A stretch of 64,000 nucleotides of DNA, taken from assembly GCA_947491935.1 (NCBI GenBank), contig CANLLF010000002.1:868001-932000 (forward strand). The letters run 5' to 3'. Shown in pieces: positions 44,730 through 55,578 of the stretch. Source of the DNA: an uncultured Roseicyclus sp. GTDB lineage: Bacteria > Pseudomonadota > Alphaproteobacteria > Rhodobacterales > Rhodobacteraceae. The notes below the pieces were generated by a model. That model saw nothing but the letters and a program-made list of their open reading frames with translations. It searched no databases and was not told the origin of the DNA. A program made the translations under genes and the position numbers. The first letter of the stretch is position 1; every line of letters begins with the position of its first letter.

Positions 44730-44927
44730 GGGCCTCTCCTTGCCATGGCGAACAACAATATGGCTTGCGATGTAGGCCAGATCAGCCTTTCGGGAAAGCC
44801 CGGATTGCGGCGCTGTCCCGGTGAAAAGCGGCAGGGGGACGGCCCCATGTTGCCCATGTGGGATTGTGTTTCCCACAGGCGCGGGCAATGGTCGGTCGGG
44901 TAACTGACTGATTGGAAGGGGCGTTTC

Positions 44928-45695
44928 ATGCCCGCCGCGCGTAACATCGCGTTCATGGCGTCCGATACGCCGCTGGCCCAGGAGGCCAAGGCCGCGCTTG
45001 AGGCGCGCTATGGCAGTTTCGCGCCCGGCGAGGCGGATGTGATAGTGGCCCTGGGCGGCGACGGCTTCATGTTGTCAACCCTGCATGGCACCCAAGGTCT
45101 GCCCGCGCCGGTCTATGGCATGAACCGGGGCACCGTTGGGTTCCTGATGAATGGCTACGGCGAAGACGATCTGATCGCACGGCTTGAAGCGGCGGAAGAG
45201 GCGGTGATCAACCCGCTGCACATGCGCGCGGTCTGCGTTGACGGTAGCGTCGTCGATGCGCTGGCGATCAACGAGGTAAGCCTGCTGCGCGCGGGGCCGC
45301 AGGCGGCAAAGCTGAAGATCTTTGTCGATGGCAAATTACGGATGGAAGAACTGGTCTGCGATGGCGCGTTGATCAGCACACCGGCAGGATCGACCGCCTA
45401 CAATTACTCGGCCCACGGGCCCATTCTGCCGATCGGGGCGGACGTTCTGGCGATGACGGCGGTAGCGGCTTTTCGGCCCCGTCGCTGGCGCGGGGCGCTG
45501 CTGCCGAAATCGGCTATTGTCAGGATCGAGGTGGTGGAGGCACCCAAACGCCCCGTCATGGCAGATGCCGATAGCCGGTCGGTGAAGGGGGTGGCATCTG
45601 TCGAGATCCGGTCGGAACCGTCGGTGGAGCATAGGATCCTGTTCGATCCGGGCCATGGGCTGGAAGAGCGTTTGCTGCGTGAGCAGTTCCAATAA
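44928..45695 (+). CDS. nadK: NAD kinase
   Basis: The 255-residue enzyme phosphorylates NAD to NADP. It has the GGDG motif ([15 protein letters not shown]), [10 protein letters not shown], the NE/D region [13 protein letters not shown] and [16 protein letters not shown]. It is full length for the short alphaproteobacterial form. It is followed by maeB, an NADP-using enzyme, on the same strand after 85 bases. Confidence 0.95.
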   Translation: MPAARNIAFMASDTPLAQEAKAALEARYGSFAPGEADVIVALGGDGFMLSTLHGTQGLPAPVYGMNRGTVGFLMNGYGEDDLIARLEAAEEAVINPLHMRAVCVDGSVVDALAINEVSLLRAGPQAAKLKIFVDGKLRMEELVCDGALISTPAGSTAYNYSAHGPILPIGADVLAMTAVAAFRPRRWRGALLPKSAIVRIEVVEAPKRPVMADADSRSVKGVASVEIRSEPSVEHRILFDPGHGLEERLLREQFQ

Positions 45696-45779
45696 GGGCG
45701 ACGCGCGGTGTCGCAGGGGCACGGTCCCTGCCCCGTGATAGGGAATGTTCAGCGTTAAACAATTAGGGCGGGAGACAAG

Positions 45780-48056
45780 ATGAGCGACGACAAGCAGGAT
45801 GGGCTGCGCGAGGCGGCGCTGCATTATCATGAGTACCCGCGCCCCGGGAAGCTGGAGATCCGCGCAACCAAACCCTTGGCCAACGGCCGCGATTTGGCCC
45901 GCGCCTATTCACCCGGCGTGGCCGAGGCCTGTCTTGAAATCAAGGCCGATCCCACTGACGCTGCACGCTATACGGCTCGCGGCAATCTGGTCGCGGTGGT
46001 TACGAACGGATCGGCAGTTCTGGGTCTGGGCAATATCGGCGCGCTTGCCTCCAAACCGGTGATGGAGGGCAAGGCCGTCCTTTTCAAGAAATTCGCCAAT
46101 ATCGATTGCTTCGACATCGAGCTGGATGAACCGGACCCCGAAAAGCTTGCGGATATCGTGTGCGCGCTGGAGCCGACCTTTGGTGCGATCAACCTTGAAG
46201 ACATCAAGGCGCCTGATTGTTTTATCGTTGAACAATTGTGCCGGGAGCGGATGGGTATTCCGGTCTTCCATGATGACCAGCACGGCACTGCCATCGTCGT
46301 GGGGGCCGCTGCGACCAACGCGTTACGCGTGGCCAAGAAACGGTTCGAGGATATCAAGGTTGTCTCCACCGGCGGAGGCGCGGCCGGAATCGCCTGCCTC
46401 AACATGCTCCTGAAGCTTGGGGTGAAGCGCGACAACGTCTGGCTGTGCGATATCGACGGTCTTGTCCATGAGGGCCGGGGCAATTCGACCCCGCAGAAGG
46501 ACGCCTACGCGCAAGGCAGCGACGCCAAGACGCTGGATGATGTGATCGACGGCGCGGATCTGTTCCTTGGCTTGTCTGGGCCCGGCGTACTGACGCCGGA
46601 CATGGTGGCAAAGATGGCCAACCGGCCCATCATCTTTGCGCTGGCCAACCCGACGCCCGAAATTCTGCCCGACGCGGCCCGCGCTGTTGCCCCCGATGCG
46701 ATTATTGCCACCGGACGCAGCGATTTTCCCAACCAGGTCAACAACGTCCTGTGTTTTCCATTCATCTTCCGGGGCGCGCTGGACGTTGGCGCGACGGAGA
46801 TCAACGATGCGATGCAATTGGCCTGCATCGATGGCATCGCCGAATTGGCCCGCGCCACCACCTCAGCCGAAGCCGCGGCGGCCTATAAGGGCGAACAGCT
46901 GACGTTCGGAGCCGATTACCTGATCCCCAAGCCGTTCGATCCCCGCCTGATCGCCGTGGTTGCTGGCGCGGTTGCCGAGGCCGCGATGGCCACAGGCGTG
47001 GCAACACGGCCCTTGGAGGATGTCGCGGCCTATAAGGCCAAGCTGAACCAGTCCGTCTTCAAGTCGGCTTTCATCATGCGCCCTGTCTTCGATGCCGCAG
47101 CGACGGCGGAGCGGTCGATCGTTTTTGCCGAAGGAGAAGACGAACGCGTTCTGCGCGCCGCGCAGGCAATCTTGCAGGAAACCACCGACCGTCCGATCCT
47201 GATTGGTCGACCCGAAGTGATTGAGGCGCGGATTGAACGGGCCGGGTTGGTGATCCGCCCGGGTGAGGATTTTGCCTTGGTGAACCCGGAAAACGATCCC
47301 CGCTATCGGGATTATTGGGAGACGTATCATGGGCTGATGGCCCGGCGCGGCGTCTCCCCCGATCTGGCGCGCGCGATCATGCGGACGAATACAACTGCCA
47401 TTGGCGCCGTAATGGTGCATCGCGGTGAGGCCGACAGCCTGATTTGCGGCACGTTTGGCCAATATCTATGGCATCTGAATTACGTCAGCTGCGTGCTTGG
47501 CCGCCAGGATCTGCATCCCATCGGCGCGCTGAGCCTCATGATCCTTGAGGATGGCCCGCTGTTCATCGGCGACACGCAGGTGCACCCGACGCCAACGCCG
47601 GAACAGATCGCGGAAACGACGGTGGCCTGCGCCCGCCACATCCGCCGTTTCGGAGTAGAGCCCAAGATCGCACTTTGTTCCGGGAGCCAATTCGGGAACC
47701 TTGACAGTGACAGTGGGCGGCGGATGCGCGCGGCGCTGGAGATATTGGACAGCACGCCGCAGGACTTCATCTACGAAGGCGAAATGCATGTCGATAGCGC
47801 CTTGGATGCCGAGTTGCGCGCGAGGGTCTTTCCCGATTGTCGTCTGGACGGGGTGGCGAACGCACTTGTATTCGCGTCGACCGACGCGGCGGGTGCCACG
47901 CGCAACATCCTGAAAACGCGCGCGAATGGATTGGAAGTTGGCCCGATTCTCATGGGGATGGGAAACCGCGCCCATATCGTCACGCCGTCGATTACTGCGC
48001 GCGGCTTGCTCAACATCTCGGCCCTCGCCGGAACGCCGGTCAGCCACTACAGCTGA
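45780..48056 (+). CDS. maeB: NADP-dependent malic enzyme (with phosphotransacetylase-like domain)
   Basis: The 758-residue protein decarboxylates malate to pyruvate with production of NADPH. The N-terminal malic enzyme part (about 1-420) shows LAR(A)[24 protein letters not shown] and [15 protein letters not shown]. The C-terminal part (about 430-750) is a phosphotransacetylase-like domain, known in this class to be regulatory and to bind acetyl-CoA. Length is typical. GGGAGAC lies upstream of the ATG. Confidence 0.96.
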   Translation: MSDDKQDGLREAALHYHEYPRPGKLEIRATKPLANGRDLARAYSPGVAEACLEIKADPTDAARYTARGNLVAVVTNGSAVLGLGNIGALASKPVMEGKAVLFKKFANIDCFDIELDEPDPEKLADIVCALEPTFGAINLEDIKAPDCFIVEQLCRERMGIPVFHDDQHGTAIVVGAAATNALRVAKKRFEDIKVVSTGGGAAGIACLNMLLKLGVKRDNVWLCDIDGLVHEGRGNSTPQKDAYAQGSDAKTLDDVIDGADLFLGLSGPGVLTPDMVAKMANRPIIFALANPTPEILPDAARAVAPDAIIATGRSDFPNQVNNVLCFPFIFRGALDVGATEINDAMQLACIDGIAELARATTSAEAAAAYKGEQLTFGADYLIPKPFDPRLIAVVAGAVAEAAMATGVATRPLEDVAAYKAKLNQSVFKSAFIMRPVFDAAATAERSIVFAEGEDERVLRAAQAILQETTDRPILIGRPEVIEARIERAGLVIRPGEDFALVNPENDPRYRDYWETYHGLMARRGVSPDLARAIMRTNTTAIGAVMVHRGEADSLICGTFGQYLWHLNYVSCVLGRQDLHPIGALSLMILEDGPLFIGDTQVHPTPTPEQIAETTVACARHIRRFGVEPKIALCSGSQFGNLDSDSGRRMRAALEILDSTPQDFIYEGEMHVDSALDAELRARVFPDCRLDGVANALVFASTDAAGATRNILKTRANGLEVGPILMGMGNRAHIVTPSITARGLLNISALAGTPVSHYS

Positions 48057-48218
48057 CCGCGCCACCTGTGCGGTGTCTTGTGGATAAGCGGTGGAGAGCT
48101 CAGCCCTCGTCGGTCTGACAGAAGCGTTGCAAGAACAAGACGTTTGCGAACGATCTGGCGTGCGGCATGGATCGGCACGGGCAAATCCTCTACGATAGAT
48201 CCACAAATCGTGAGTGAG

Positions 48219-49757
48219 ATGCCGCCTTTGGTCGCCGATCCAGATCCCGATGCCCTTTCCTCGTCCGCCGCTGAGCCCTCGGTTCAGATGCATGAGGTCT
48301 TGCAGCAACTATCCCATGATATCCGGTCTGCCATGTCGGATGTGATTGGCGGATTGCGGTTGGTCGAGATCGACCGGGTGGATCCCCAGACGCAAACACA
48401 GATCGTACGGGTGCGCGCCGCCGCGGACACCCTGGCCGCCTTGGTAGATGACGCCCTTCTGACAGCATCAGGCGAAACGCGGGTGAAGCATACGGACACC
48501 TATCTGGTGTTGTCCGACTGGCTGAGCGCCCTTGCCGGGCGGTGGAAGGGGCGCGCCGCGGAACGTGGCAGTCGGCTGGAGATCCAGCGGATCGGGCGGT
48601 TGCCGCAAAGCCTGATCATCTCTCCCTTGGTTCTGGATCGGATCGTTGGCAACCTCGTTGGCAACGCCCTGGTCCATGTCCCGGGGGGCGACGTCGAGGT
48701 TGAGGTCCTCGCTGATCCCACCGACGGGCTGACGATTTGCATCCGGGACGAAGGGCCAGGCTTTCCGCCTGCGGTGCTCAACAGCTTTCGGAGCAGTGGC
48801 CGCGCCGTGCCGATGGGATCCACCGGCGGCTCCGGGCTTGGCTTGCGGATTGCCAGCGGGTTGACGGCCGCGGCCGGTGCCGAACTGACCCTGTCCAATG
48901 ATGCCGCCACAGGGACGGGCATGGCAGTCTTGCGGATCCCGCCGGAACTGGTGACTTGGACCGGCGGCGTGTCTGCCCCATGCACCCCCCCGAACCTCTC
49001 GGGGCTGCGGATCCTGGTTGCGGAAGACAATCTGACCAATCAGATGATCCTGCGCCAGATGCTGGAGAAAATGCAGGCCGAAACGGTGTTTGTCGGCGAT
49101 GGCCTTGCGGCTCTGGACGCATTGCAGCAGGAGCGGTTCGATATCGGGCTGATCGACATCGAGATGCCGCGGAAGTCGGGCCTGGAAGTGATGGAGCAGG
49201 TGCGACGTGGGCAGGAACCTCTTGCGTCTATCCCGCTGGTCGCGATTACAGCCTATGTTCTGCGCGACAATCGAGAGGCGATCTATGCCGCCGGTGCCGA
49301 CGGGATCATCGGAAAACCAATCGCGTCGGGCGAGGAATTCGGGCGAGCTATCCTGCGTTATGTTGGGCGGCCGTCCGATGCGCAGCCTTTGCCGGGCGAA
49401 TTGGACGGCAGCAATCGCCACCAGAAGCTGGACCGCGCCCGCTTTGATCGCTTGTTGGACGAGGCGGGTCAGGAAAATCGCGCTGAATTGCTGGATCGTC
49501 TTGTCGAGGATCTGAACTCGGTGCGCGATGGATTGAAGGTCGGCGTCGCCACTACGTCGATCCCGGAAATCCGGGCGCAGACCCATATCCTGATCGCAAT
49601 CTCGGGTGCGGTCGGGGCAGACCGGCTGTGTCAGTTGTCTGAGATCCTCAACATCGCGGCCAAGCGCCGCCGGACGGAGCAACTTGTGCAAATATATGAG
49701 CCGGTGCGCGCGGATCTGGACGATCTGTTGGCCGTCATCGAAGCCGCGCGGCGCTAA
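48219..49757 (+). CDS. Soluble hybrid histidine kinase (HisKA-HATPase-REC-Hpt-like)
   Basis: The 512-residue protein has a dimerisation/phosphoacceptor region with His33 (LQQLSHDIRSAMSDVIGGL), an HATPase domain (N box IVGNLVGNALVHV, G1 DEGPGF, G2 GGSGLGL), a receiver domain with Asp313 (LIDIEMPRKSG), and a C-terminal Hpt-like segment with a His in AQTHILIAISGAVGADRL. There is no sensor domain or membrane segment before HisKA. It may be driven by a partner protein or regulate a phosphorelay. An ATG at 48219 or an upstream GTG could be the start. Confidence 0.85.
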   Translation: MPPLVADPDPDALSSSAAEPSVQMHEVLQQLSHDIRSAMSDVIGGLRLVEIDRVDPQTQTQIVRVRAAADTLAALVDDALLTASGETRVKHTDTYLVLSDWLSALAGRWKGRAAERGSRLEIQRIGRLPQSLIISPLVLDRIVGNLVGNALVHVPGGDVEVEVLADPTDGLTICIRDEGPGFPPAVLNSFRSSGRAVPMGSTGGSGLGLRIASGLTAAAGAELTLSNDAATGTGMAVLRIPPELVTWTGGVSAPCTPPNLSGLRILVAEDNLTNQMILRQMLEKMQAETVFVGDGLAALDALQQERFDIGLIDIEMPRKSGLEVMEQVRRGQEPLASIPLVAITAYVLRDNREAIYAAGADGIIGKPIASGEEFGRAILRYVGRPSDAQPLPGELDGSNRHQKLDRARFDRLLDEAGQENRAELLDRLVEDLNSVRDGLKVGVATTSIPEIRAQTHILIAISGAVGADRLCQLSEILNIAAKRRRTEQLVQIYEPVRADLDDLLAVIEAARR

Positions 49758-49829
49758 CACGTCTGCTTGCGCTTCCCGTCCGCCCGGATCAAACTGCCGC
49801 GCAAAGATCCACAGCGCGGGGTACGCACC

Positions 49830-50234
49830 ATGGCCGAGACCGACCTGATCAAGGATGCAGCCACCGTGCGCGAGAACGCCCACGCCCCCTATTCGGGGTT
49901 CAAGGTGGGCTGCGCACTCCGCTCCGTCGAGGGGCATGTGCACAGGGGATGCAACGTCGAGAATGTCGCCTATCCCGAAGGAACCTGCGCCGAGGCCGGT
50001 GCGATTGCGTCCATGATCGCGGCGGGTGACACGCGCATTGCCGAACTGGCCGTGATTGCCGACAGTCCCATGCCGGTCCCGCCCTGTGGTGGATGCCGCC
50101 AGAAGCTGGCGGAATTCGCCGATGGCGACGTGATCGTTACGATGGCCACGACGAGCGGGACCGTCGAACAAACCAGCGTCGCCGCCCTTCTGCCCGGTCA
50201 ATTCAAAGCGACCCACATGGCGAAAGTGCCCTGA
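49830..50234 (+). CDS. cdd: Cytidine deaminase
   Basis: The 134-residue zinc enzyme deaminates cytidine and deoxycytidine to uridine forms. The active-site pattern is complete: CNVENVAYPEGTCAEAGAI (catalytic Glu after the zinc Cys) and PPCGGCRQKL with the other zinc cysteines. It is first in a tight salvage operon cdd-deoA-deoB-add-upp. Confidence 0.95.
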   Translation: MAETDLIKDAATVRENAHAPYSGFKVGCALRSVEGHVHRGCNVENVAYPEGTCAEAGAIASMIAAGDTRIAELAVIADSPMPVPPCGGCRQKLAEFADGDVIVTMATTSGTVEQTSVAALLPGQFKATHMAKVP

Positions 50235-50240
50235 TCCGCC

Positions 50241-51551
50241 ATGGCCGATGCCCAATCCATTCTGATCAAGCTGCGCGATGGCGTGCGGCTGACCGAGCAT
50301 GAAGTGTTCTGGTTTGCCGAAGGTCTTGCCACGGGTGAGGTGACAGATGCGCAGGCTGGGGCCTTTGCCATGGCGGTGTGTCAGCGCCGCTTGGGCGAAG
50401 AAGGGCGCGTGTTCCTCACCAACGCGATGCGGAATTCTGGCCAGACCATGACATGGCATTTGGACGGGCCGGTGATCGACAAGCATTCGACCGGCGGCGT
50501 AGGCGATTGTGTATCGCTGATCCTGGCACCTGCCCTGGCTGCATGCGGGGCGTTTGTGCCGATGATTTCCGGCCGGGGCCTCGGACATACCGGAGGCACG
50601 TTGGACAAGCTGGAGGCCATTCCCGGCTATCGCACCCAGATCGCGACGGACGATTTGCAGGACATGGTGGCCGATATCGGCTGTGCCATCGTTGGGGCCA
50701 GCGCGGATATCGCGCCCGCCGATAAGCGCCTTTATGCCATACGCGACGTTACCGGCACCGTACCGTCGATTGATCTGATCACGGCTTCGATCCTGTCCAA
50801 GAAACTGGCTGCGGGACTTGAGGCCTTGATCCTCGACGTGAAGGTCGGATCGGGCGCGTTCATGACGACAGATGCGGAGGCGCTGGAATTGGCCCAAGCG
50901 CTCGTCGCAACCGCGCAAGGGGCGGGCTGCATGACATCAGCGCTTGTGACGGACATGAACCAGCCCCTTGCAGCCTCGGCAGGCAACGCGCTTGAAGTGA
51001 TCGAAGTGATGGAGGCGTTGACGGGTAATGGCTCAGACAGTCTCCTGGTGCGTCTGACCATTGCGCTGGGTGGAGAGGTTCTGGCCCTTGGCGGGCTCGC
51101 CGCCGATGCTGCCGATGGAGAAGGGCGCATCGCGCGCGCTATCGAAGGCGGTGACGCTGCCTCGATCTTCGGGGAGATGGTCGCCGAATTGGGTGGACCC
51201 GCCGATTTCGTCGAGCGCTGGCCGGACCGTCTTCCGGCGTCGCCAGTGGTGATAGATGTTCATCCGGGGGATGCGGGCTTAGTCACCTCGGTCGCAACCC
51301 GCGCCCTGGGGGAGGTTGTGGTGGCGCTCGGGGGTGGCCGACATCGCGAAGATGACCGGATCGACCCGAGTGTTGGTCTGTCTGACATCGCGCGCATCGG
51401 TGAGCGGGTGGGTGCAGACGCGCCGCTGGCCCGCATTCATGCCGCCAGTGCAGAGGGTGGCCGCGCCGTGGCCGCCCAGGTGCGCCAGGCGTTTCAATTG
51501 TCTGACCGGGCGGTGGATGCGCCGCCACTGATCCATGAGAGGATTGCCTGA
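50241..51551 (+). CDS. deoA: Thymidine phosphorylase
   Basis: The 436-residue enzyme splits thymidine and deoxyuridine to base plus deoxyribose-1-phosphate. Motifs: DKHSTGGVGDCVSLILAPAL (the KHSTGG phosphate loop), SGRGLGHTGGTLDKLEAIPG (family signature) and LDVKVGSGAFM. It starts six bases after cdd. Confidence 0.96.
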   Translation: MADAQSILIKLRDGVRLTEHEVFWFAEGLATGEVTDAQAGAFAMAVCQRRLGEEGRVFLTNAMRNSGQTMTWHLDGPVIDKHSTGGVGDCVSLILAPALAACGAFVPMISGRGLGHTGGTLDKLEAIPGYRTQIATDDLQDMVADIGCAIVGASADIAPADKRLYAIRDVTGTVPSIDLITASILSKKLAAGLEALILDVKVGSGAFMTTDAEALELAQALVATAQGAGCMTSALVTDMNQPLAASAGNALEVIEVMEALTGNGSDSLLVRLTIALGGEVLALGGLAADAADGEGRIARAIEGGDAASIFGEMVAELGGPADFVERWPDRLPASPVVIDVHPGDAGLVTSVATRALGEVVVALGGGRHREDDRIDPSVGLSDIARIGERVGADAPLARIHAASAEGGRAVAAQVRQAFQLSDRAVDAPPLIHERIA

Positions 51552-51552
51552 T

Positions 51553-52773
51553 ATGCCAAGCAAGAAGGCTCGGGCGTTTCTGGTGGTGATCGATTCCGTC
51601 GGGTGCGGCGGTGCGCCGGATGCGGATCAGTTCTTCAACGATGGCGTGCCTGATACCGGCGCGAACACCCTTGGCCACATTGCGGCGGCCTGTGCCCAGG
51701 GTCGGGCCGAGGATGGGCGGAGCGGCCTGCTTCACATGCCAAACCTTGATGCGTTGGGCCTTGGCGCGGCGATCCGTATGGCGTCCGGCGCCCGGGCGGA
51801 AGGTCTTGACGCGTTGCCCGAAGGGCTTTGGGGCGCTGCGCAGGAGGTTAGCCCCGGAAAAGACACTCCAACAGGACATTGGGAGCTTTCGGGCCTGCCG
51901 GTGCCATGGAACTGGAACTACTTCACCGACAAGACAAACAGTTTCCCACCGGAGATCATCGCCGAGGTCTGCCGACTTGCGGGCACCGACGGGATCCTCG
52001 GGAACGAACATGCCAGCGGGACGGAGATTATCCAACGTCTGGGGGAGGAGCATGAGAGGACTGGTTGGCCGATCTGCTACACCTCTGCTGACAGCGTGTT
52101 CCAGATCGCGGCCCATGAGGAGAGCTTTGGCCTCGACCGATTACTCGCGCTGTGCAAGGCGCTGGCCCCGATGCTGCACGAACGTAAGATCGGGCGCGTC
52201 ATAGCGCGGCCCTTTGTGGGCACGCCGGGCGCTTACACGCGCACAACCAACCGCCACGACTACGCCATCGAACCGCCGGGCCCCACGCTTCTGGACTGGG
52301 TCGTGGGCGCCGGTCGTCCGACCTACACGATCGGCAAGATCCGCGACATCTTTGCCGGGCGCGGTGCGACCCATGTTTTGAAAGGCCCGGATCGCGACCT
52401 GATGGGATATCTGTCGCAATGCGTGGAAACGGCGGAGGACGGCGCGCTCACCTTCGCGAATTTCGTGGAATTCGACAGCCTCTATGGCCATCGCCGCGAT
52501 ATCTCCGGTTACGCGCGCCATCTCGAATGGTTCGATGCCGCGGTGGCGCCCATCTTGGCGGCTTTGCGCCCGGATGATTTGATGATCTTCACCGCCGACC
52601 ATGGCAATGACCCCAGTTGGACCGGCACCGATCACACGCGCGAGCGTGTTCCGATACTTGCCAAAGGTCCGTATTCCGGGCAGGTGGGCCTGCGCGCCTT
52701 CGCCGATGTGGGTGCGTCGGTCGCGGCACATCTGGGCCTGTCCGAGAGAGGGGCAGGGGAGAGTTTCCTGTGA
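51553..52773 (+). CDS. deoB: Phosphopentomutase
   Basis: The 406-residue alkaline-phosphatase-fold enzyme interconverts (deoxy)ribose-1- and -5-phosphate. It shows VVIDSVGCGGAPDADQF, SPGKDTPTGHWELSG (nucleophile Thr region) and FTADHGNDPSWTGTDHTRER (metal ligands). Its ATG is one base after the deoA stop, and its stop overlaps the add GTG. Confidence 0.96.
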   Translation: MPSKKARAFLVVIDSVGCGGAPDADQFFNDGVPDTGANTLGHIAAACAQGRAEDGRSGLLHMPNLDALGLGAAIRMASGARAEGLDALPEGLWGAAQEVSPGKDTPTGHWELSGLPVPWNWNYFTDKTNSFPPEIIAEVCRLAGTDGILGNEHASGTEIIQRLGEEHERTGWPICYTSADSVFQIAAHEESFGLDRLLALCKALAPMLHERKIGRVIARPFVGTPGAYTRTTNRHDYAIEPPGPTLLDWVVGAGRPTYTIGKIRDIFAGRGATHVLKGPDRDLMGYLSQCVETAEDGALTFANFVEFDSLYGHRRDISGYARHLEWFDAAVAPILAALRPDDLMIFTADHGNDPSWTGTDHTRERVPILAKGPYSGQVGLRAFADVGASVAAHLGLSERGAGESFL

Positions 52774-53747
52774 AAGACATCAAGAAGATCGAGCTGCACC
52801 TGCACCACGAGGGTGCGGCCCCACCCGCCTTCATCCGTGGCTTGGCGGCCGAGAAGAAGATCGACTTGAGCGGCATTTTCCGCGAGGACGGCACGTATTC
52901 CTACCGCGATTTCGATCACTTCCTGTCAGTCTACGAGGCGGCCACATCAGTCCTGACCGGCCCGGAGGACTTTGCGCGCCTCACCCGCGCGGTGTTGGAA
53001 GAAAGCGCCTCACATGGCGTGGTCTATTCCGAAAGCTTCCTGAGCCCCGATTTCTGCGGCGGCGGCGATGTGGGTGCGTGGAAAGACTACCTCGCCGCGA
53101 TCCGGCAAACCGCCGATGAGGCCGAGCGCGATCTGGGCATTACCTTGCGTGGGATCGTGACGTGCATCCGCCATTTTGGACCAGATCAGGCGAAGACAGC
53201 GGCCCGATGCGCTGCCGAAACGGCGGGTGATTGGATTGTGGGCTTTGGAATGGGTGGGGATGAGAAGGTCGGCCATCAGGCCGATTTCAAATGGTCCTTC
53301 GATTGCGCGCGAGAGGCGGGGCTGAAGATCACAACCCATGCGGGCGAATGGGGCGGCGCGGCCTCCGTCCGCGAGGCGGTGGAGGATCTGAACCCCGCCC
53401 GCATTGGACACGGAGTGCAGGCCATCGATGACCGGGCGCTGTGTGACGTATTGGCCGAACGCGGTATCGTGCTGGAGGTGTGCCCGGGCTCCAACGTGTT
53501 TCTTGGAGTCTACTCCAGCCTGAAGGATCACCCGATCCAGCGGCTGCGCGCGCGCGGCGTGAAAGTGACGGTCTCCACCGACGACCCGCCGTTCTTTCAC
53601 ACGACGATGACCCGCGAATTTGAGGGTTTGGCCCGGACCTTTGGCTGGGACGAGCCCGACTTCGACGAAATCACGACCAATGCGTTGGAGGCCGCGTTTT
53701 GCGACCAGGCCACACGCGACACGATACGGGAGCGCCTGAAGACATGA
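52770..53747 (+). CDS. add: Adenosine deaminase
   Basis: The 325-residue metal-dependent enzyme converts adenosine to inosine. Metal ligands and active-site motifs: ELHLHHEGA (HxH), [18 protein letters not shown] and [11 protein letters not shown]. The GTG start overlaps the deoB stop (GTGA) with GGGGA upstream; in-frame sequence further upstream lies within deoB. A small oddity is HLHHEG where the family usually has HLHLEG. Confidence 0.94.
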   Translation: MKDIKKIELHLHHEGAAPPAFIRGLAAEKKIDLSGIFREDGTYSYRDFDHFLSVYEAATSVLTGPEDFARLTRAVLEESASHGVVYSESFLSPDFCGGGDVGAWKDYLAAIRQTADEAERDLGITLRGIVTCIRHFGPDQAKTAARCAAETAGDWIVGFGMGGDEKVGHQADFKWSFDCAREAGLKITTHAGEWGGAASVREAVEDLNPARIGHGVQAIDDRALCDVLAERGIVLEVCPGSNVFLGVYSSLKDHPIQRLRARGVKVTVSTDDPPFFHTTMTREFEGLARTFGWDEPDFDEITTNALEAAFCDQATRDTIRERLKT

Positions 53748-54376
53748 ACGATCACCTGACAATCGTCGATCACCCGCTGGTGCAACACAAACTGACCCTG
53801 ATGCGGGACAAGGAGTGCTCGACCAAGAGCTTCCGCCAATTGCTGCGCGAGATCAGCCACTTGTTGGCCTATGAGGTCACCCGCAACCTGCCCATGACGA
53901 CCACGCGCGTTGAGACGCCGATCGAGCCGATGGATGCGCCGACAATCCAGGGCAAGAAGCTGGCGCTGGTGTCGATCTTGCGGGCAGGTAATGGCCTTCT
54001 GGATGGAATTCTGGAACTGATCCCCAATGCCCGTGTGGGCTTCGTGGGCCTCTATCGAGACCCCGAGACGCTTCAGCCGGTCCAGTATTACTACAAGGCG
54101 CCTGATGCGTTGGCGGACCGTCTGACCATCGTCGTCGATCCGATGCTGGCCACGGGCAATTCGTCTGCCGCAGCAATTGATCTGCTGAAGGAAGGTGGGG
54201 CCACAAACATCAGGTTCCTTTGCCTTCTGGCGGCGCCGGAGGGGGTCGAACGAATGCGTCAGGCCCATTCCGATGTGCCCATCGTGACGGCAGCGCTCGA
54301 CTCGCACCTGAACGACCACGGCTACATCGTGCCCGGTTTGGGCGATGCTGGCGACCGGATGTTCGGCACCAAATAA
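53744..54376 (+). CDS. upp: Uracil phosphoribosyltransferase
   Basis: The 210-residue enzyme makes UMP from uracil and PRPP. Key parts: [31 protein letters not shown], the PRPP loop [18 protein letters not shown], and the C-terminal uracil-binding [17 protein letters not shown]. The start overlaps the add stop by ATGA, so it ends the salvage operon. Confidence 0.97.
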   Translation: MNDHLTIVDHPLVQHKLTLMRDKECSTKSFRQLLREISHLLAYEVTRNLPMTTTRVETPIEPMDAPTIQGKKLALVSILRAGNGLLDGILELIPNARVGFVGLYRDPETLQPVQYYYKAPDALADRLTIVVDPMLATGNSSAAAIDLLKEGGATNIRFLCLLAAPEGVERMRQAHSDVPIVTAALDSHLNDHGYIVPGLGDAGDRMFGTK

Positions 54377-54449
54377 TCCTTTCGCTGCCTTTACTTGCAA
54401 GGGCGACTCGCCCAGACTTCCCCTAAGCGATGACTTTGGGGAGTTTCGC

Positions 54450-55538
54450 ATGGCGAAGATGCTATGGCTTCGCGTTGGTGTCTTGGGCCTTGCTGCAACC
54501 CTCGGCACATCCAGCGCAACACTTGCACAGGCGGTTCCGGCCGAGACGCCGCCGTCCAGTTTTTCTGGTGATCAATACGTGGATAGTCAGGGCTGTGTGT
54601 TCGTTCGCGTCGGCTTTGGCGCGGCGACGGAATGGGTGCCGCGCGTCGGCCAGGACCGGCAGCAGATCTGTGGTTTTGTCCCCTCCGGCGGCGGCGGTCA
54701 GGCGGCCCCCGATCTGGTTGCCGATAGCGGCGTCACCGTGATCGGTGGTCCGGCGCCCGCACCGGTGGCAGCTGCAGCACCAGCCCCGGCAGTCGCACCG
54801 GCGGCGGCTGTGTCATCTGTGACTGGGTGCCCGAACCTGCCAGTGGAGCACCAGCCCTATTTTGTGGGGGAAGATGTGCGCTGCGGCCCGCAACCGAACC
54901 ACCCCGGGGACGGCCTGCCCATTGGGTCGCAATCGAGTGTTAGAGGTGCAGGCGTCGCCACCACCGGCACGCCGCGCAGCTTTGCTTTGAGCGCGCCGCC
55001 TGCCGGATATCAGCTTGCCTGGGATGATGGCCGCCTGAACCCCTATCGCGGCCTCGGGACGCCCGCGGGTGAGGCGCAGATGCAGCAGGTTTGGACCAAC
55101 ACGGTGCCCCGTCGCCTGGTGTTGGTTCCCGTGACCGGCAGCGCGACCGGGCAATTGACCTATGCGCTGAATGGCGGCCAGGGCGATCTGGCAGTTGCGC
55201 CTTCCACTCGGGCCCCGTTGACCAATGGCGGTGAAGTCCGCGCGCCCCGTGCGCGGATCCCGACCGCCGAAGAAGCCACAGCCCCCGCAAATGAAGTGCG
55301 GGTCGGCGCGGGGCATCGCCATGTGCTTGCAGGCACCTACGCGTCGCAGGGGGAGGCGGTAGCGACCTATCAGCAACTGTCGTCTCTGGGCCTTCCGGCC
55401 CGGATCGGACAGGTCCGGCGGCAGGGCGCCACCCTCTTCGTGGTGATGGCCGGTCCCTATGGCGACCCGCAATCACTTGGTCGGGCTCTGCTTCAGGCGC
55501 GGAATGCCGGGTTCTCGGGTGCGATCACGCGCAACTGA
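54450..55538 (+). CDS. Exported SPOR-domain protein
   Basis: The 362-residue protein has a signal peptide (about 1-26, ending TLAQA). An alanine/proline linker follows (near APAPVAAAAPAPAVAPAAAV), and the C-terminal SPOR domain (about 285-360) has the pattern HRHVLAGTYASQGEAVATYQ then LPARIGQVRRQGATLFVVMA. SPOR domains bind denuded peptidoglycan at the division site. GGGGAG precedes the ATG. It is widely conserved in Rhodobacteraceae, to my knowledge without a gene name. Confidence 0.85.
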   Translation: MAKMLWLRVGVLGLAATLGTSSATLAQAVPAETPPSSFSGDQYVDSQGCVFVRVGFGAATEWVPRVGQDRQQICGFVPSGGGGQAAPDLVADSGVTVIGGPAPAPVAAAAPAPAVAPAAAVSSVTGCPNLPVEHQPYFVGEDVRCGPQPNHPGDGLPIGSQSSVRGAGVATTGTPRSFALSAPPAGYQLAWDDGRLNPYRGLGTPAGEAQMQQVWTNTVPRRLVLVPVTGSATGQLTYALNGGQGDLAVAPSTRAPLTNGGEVRAPRARIPTAEEATAPANEVRVGAGHRHVLAGTYASQGEAVATYQQLSSLGLPARIGQVRRQGATLFVVMAGPYGDPQSLGRALLQARNAGFSGAITRN

Positions 55539-55552
55539 TGTTGAAGCATTGC

Positions 55553-55576
55553 CCGGGCGCGGGACGCCGCGCCTGG
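55553..55576. terminator. Bidirectional hairpin between convergent genes
   Basis: CCGGGCGCGG-GACG-CCGCGCCTGG forms a ten-base-pair stem (one G-U when read from the plus strand) in the 40-base gap between two convergent stops. There is no T-run. Confidence 0.55.
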
Positions 55577-55578
55577 CG

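Noticed and set aside
44730-44927. Riboswitch between glyA and nadK
   Set aside because: No SAM/SAH, glycine or THF riboswitch pattern could be recognised. The region is explained by divergent promoters.
48468-50918. 816-codon open frame on the minus strand opposite the histidine kinase and salvage genes
   Set aside because: It is a composition shadow of GC-rich genes on the plus strand. It has no ribosome-binding site and no recognisable domain, and the plus-strand genes cover it completely with clear families.
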